64,000 bases of DNA from positions 16,493,317 through 16,557,316 of the forward strand of contig CM036755.1 in NCBI GenBank assembly GCA_020796225.1, read 5' to 3'. The position numbers and the translations under genes were made by a program. Positions 63,976-64,000 of the stretch are shown here, piece after piece; position 1 is the stretch's first letter, and every line of letters begins with the position of its first letter. The notes under the pieces were generated by a model. The model saw only the letters and a program-made list of their open reading frames with translations, made no database searches and was not told where the DNA came from. This stretch comes from Arion vulgaris (Eukaryota; Mollusca; Gastropoda; Stylommatophora; Arionidae).

Positions 63976-64000
63976 GCATAATATATATATGAGACTGCAG
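63976..64000 (-). mobile_element. Left edge of a fourth Penelope-like fragment (cut by window end)
   Basis: tgcataatatatatatgaga then ctgcag matches the left edge of copy 1 at 56336-56361. The satellite unit is left at the same point (taatgtatg|cata). Confidence 0.7.

Overview
The window is eukaryotic, intron-rich DNA in which I estimate that about three quarters of the bases are tandem repeats. The gene structure (short phase-matched exons with GT/AG sites), three tRNA-derived SINE families, several RTE-like LINE fragments and Penelope-like (PLE) fragments with a GIY-YIG domain fit an invertebrate genome. A mollusc, perhaps a gastropod, is my best guess, but no species can be named from the sequence alone. 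Homopolymer-length errors and a 686-base C run suggest a long-read assembly with weak polishing near the right end.

One protein-coding gene is clear. It encodes a secreted CAP-superfamily protein (CRISP / antigen 5 / PR-1 family) on the + strand. Six coding exons lie at 12359-12431 (signal peptide), 20003-20178, 24360-24486, 28192-28295, 33245-33363 and 36588-36677. All junction phases agree (1, 0, 1, 0, 2, 2), and the two His and two Glu residues of the CAP cavity are present. Exon 6 ends inside a Cys codon, so at least one more exon must lie further right, beyond or within the final satellite. About 230 codons are thus spread over more than 24 kb.

Layout: 1-4828 is a 39/37-bp array. 4830-12340 holds SINE copies, an RTE remnant and seven more minisatellites. 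Intron 1 (12432-20002) has an RTE LINE with perfect target-site duplications, two further LINE fragments and arrays of 26, 17 and 15 bp. Intron 2 has a roughly 31-bp GA-rich array, two LINE fragments and a SINE. Intron 3 has a 49-bp array, a 25-bp array derived from U2 snRNA sequence, and a hAT-like MITE. Intron 4 has a LINE remnant, a 44-bp array, a SINE containing a 34-bp array, and a 24-bp array holding a duplicated LINE fragment. Intron 5 has 18-bp, 64-bp (LINE-derived) and 17-bp arrays. From exon 6 to the window end a 38/51-bp satellite runs for over 27 kb, interrupted by repeated PLE fragments and the poly-C run.

The main new observation concerns how the arrays begin. At four of the six exons (1, 3, 4 and 6) the tandem duplication covers the exon 3' end and its splice donor. 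Copy numbers range from two (exon 4) through about three (exon 1) and about 22 (exon 3) to several hundred (exon 6). Other arrays start inside SINEs, LINE tails and a U2 snRNA pseudogene. The locus therefore looks like a series of snapshots of array formation, and many arrays carry intact-looking splice sites within an active gene.
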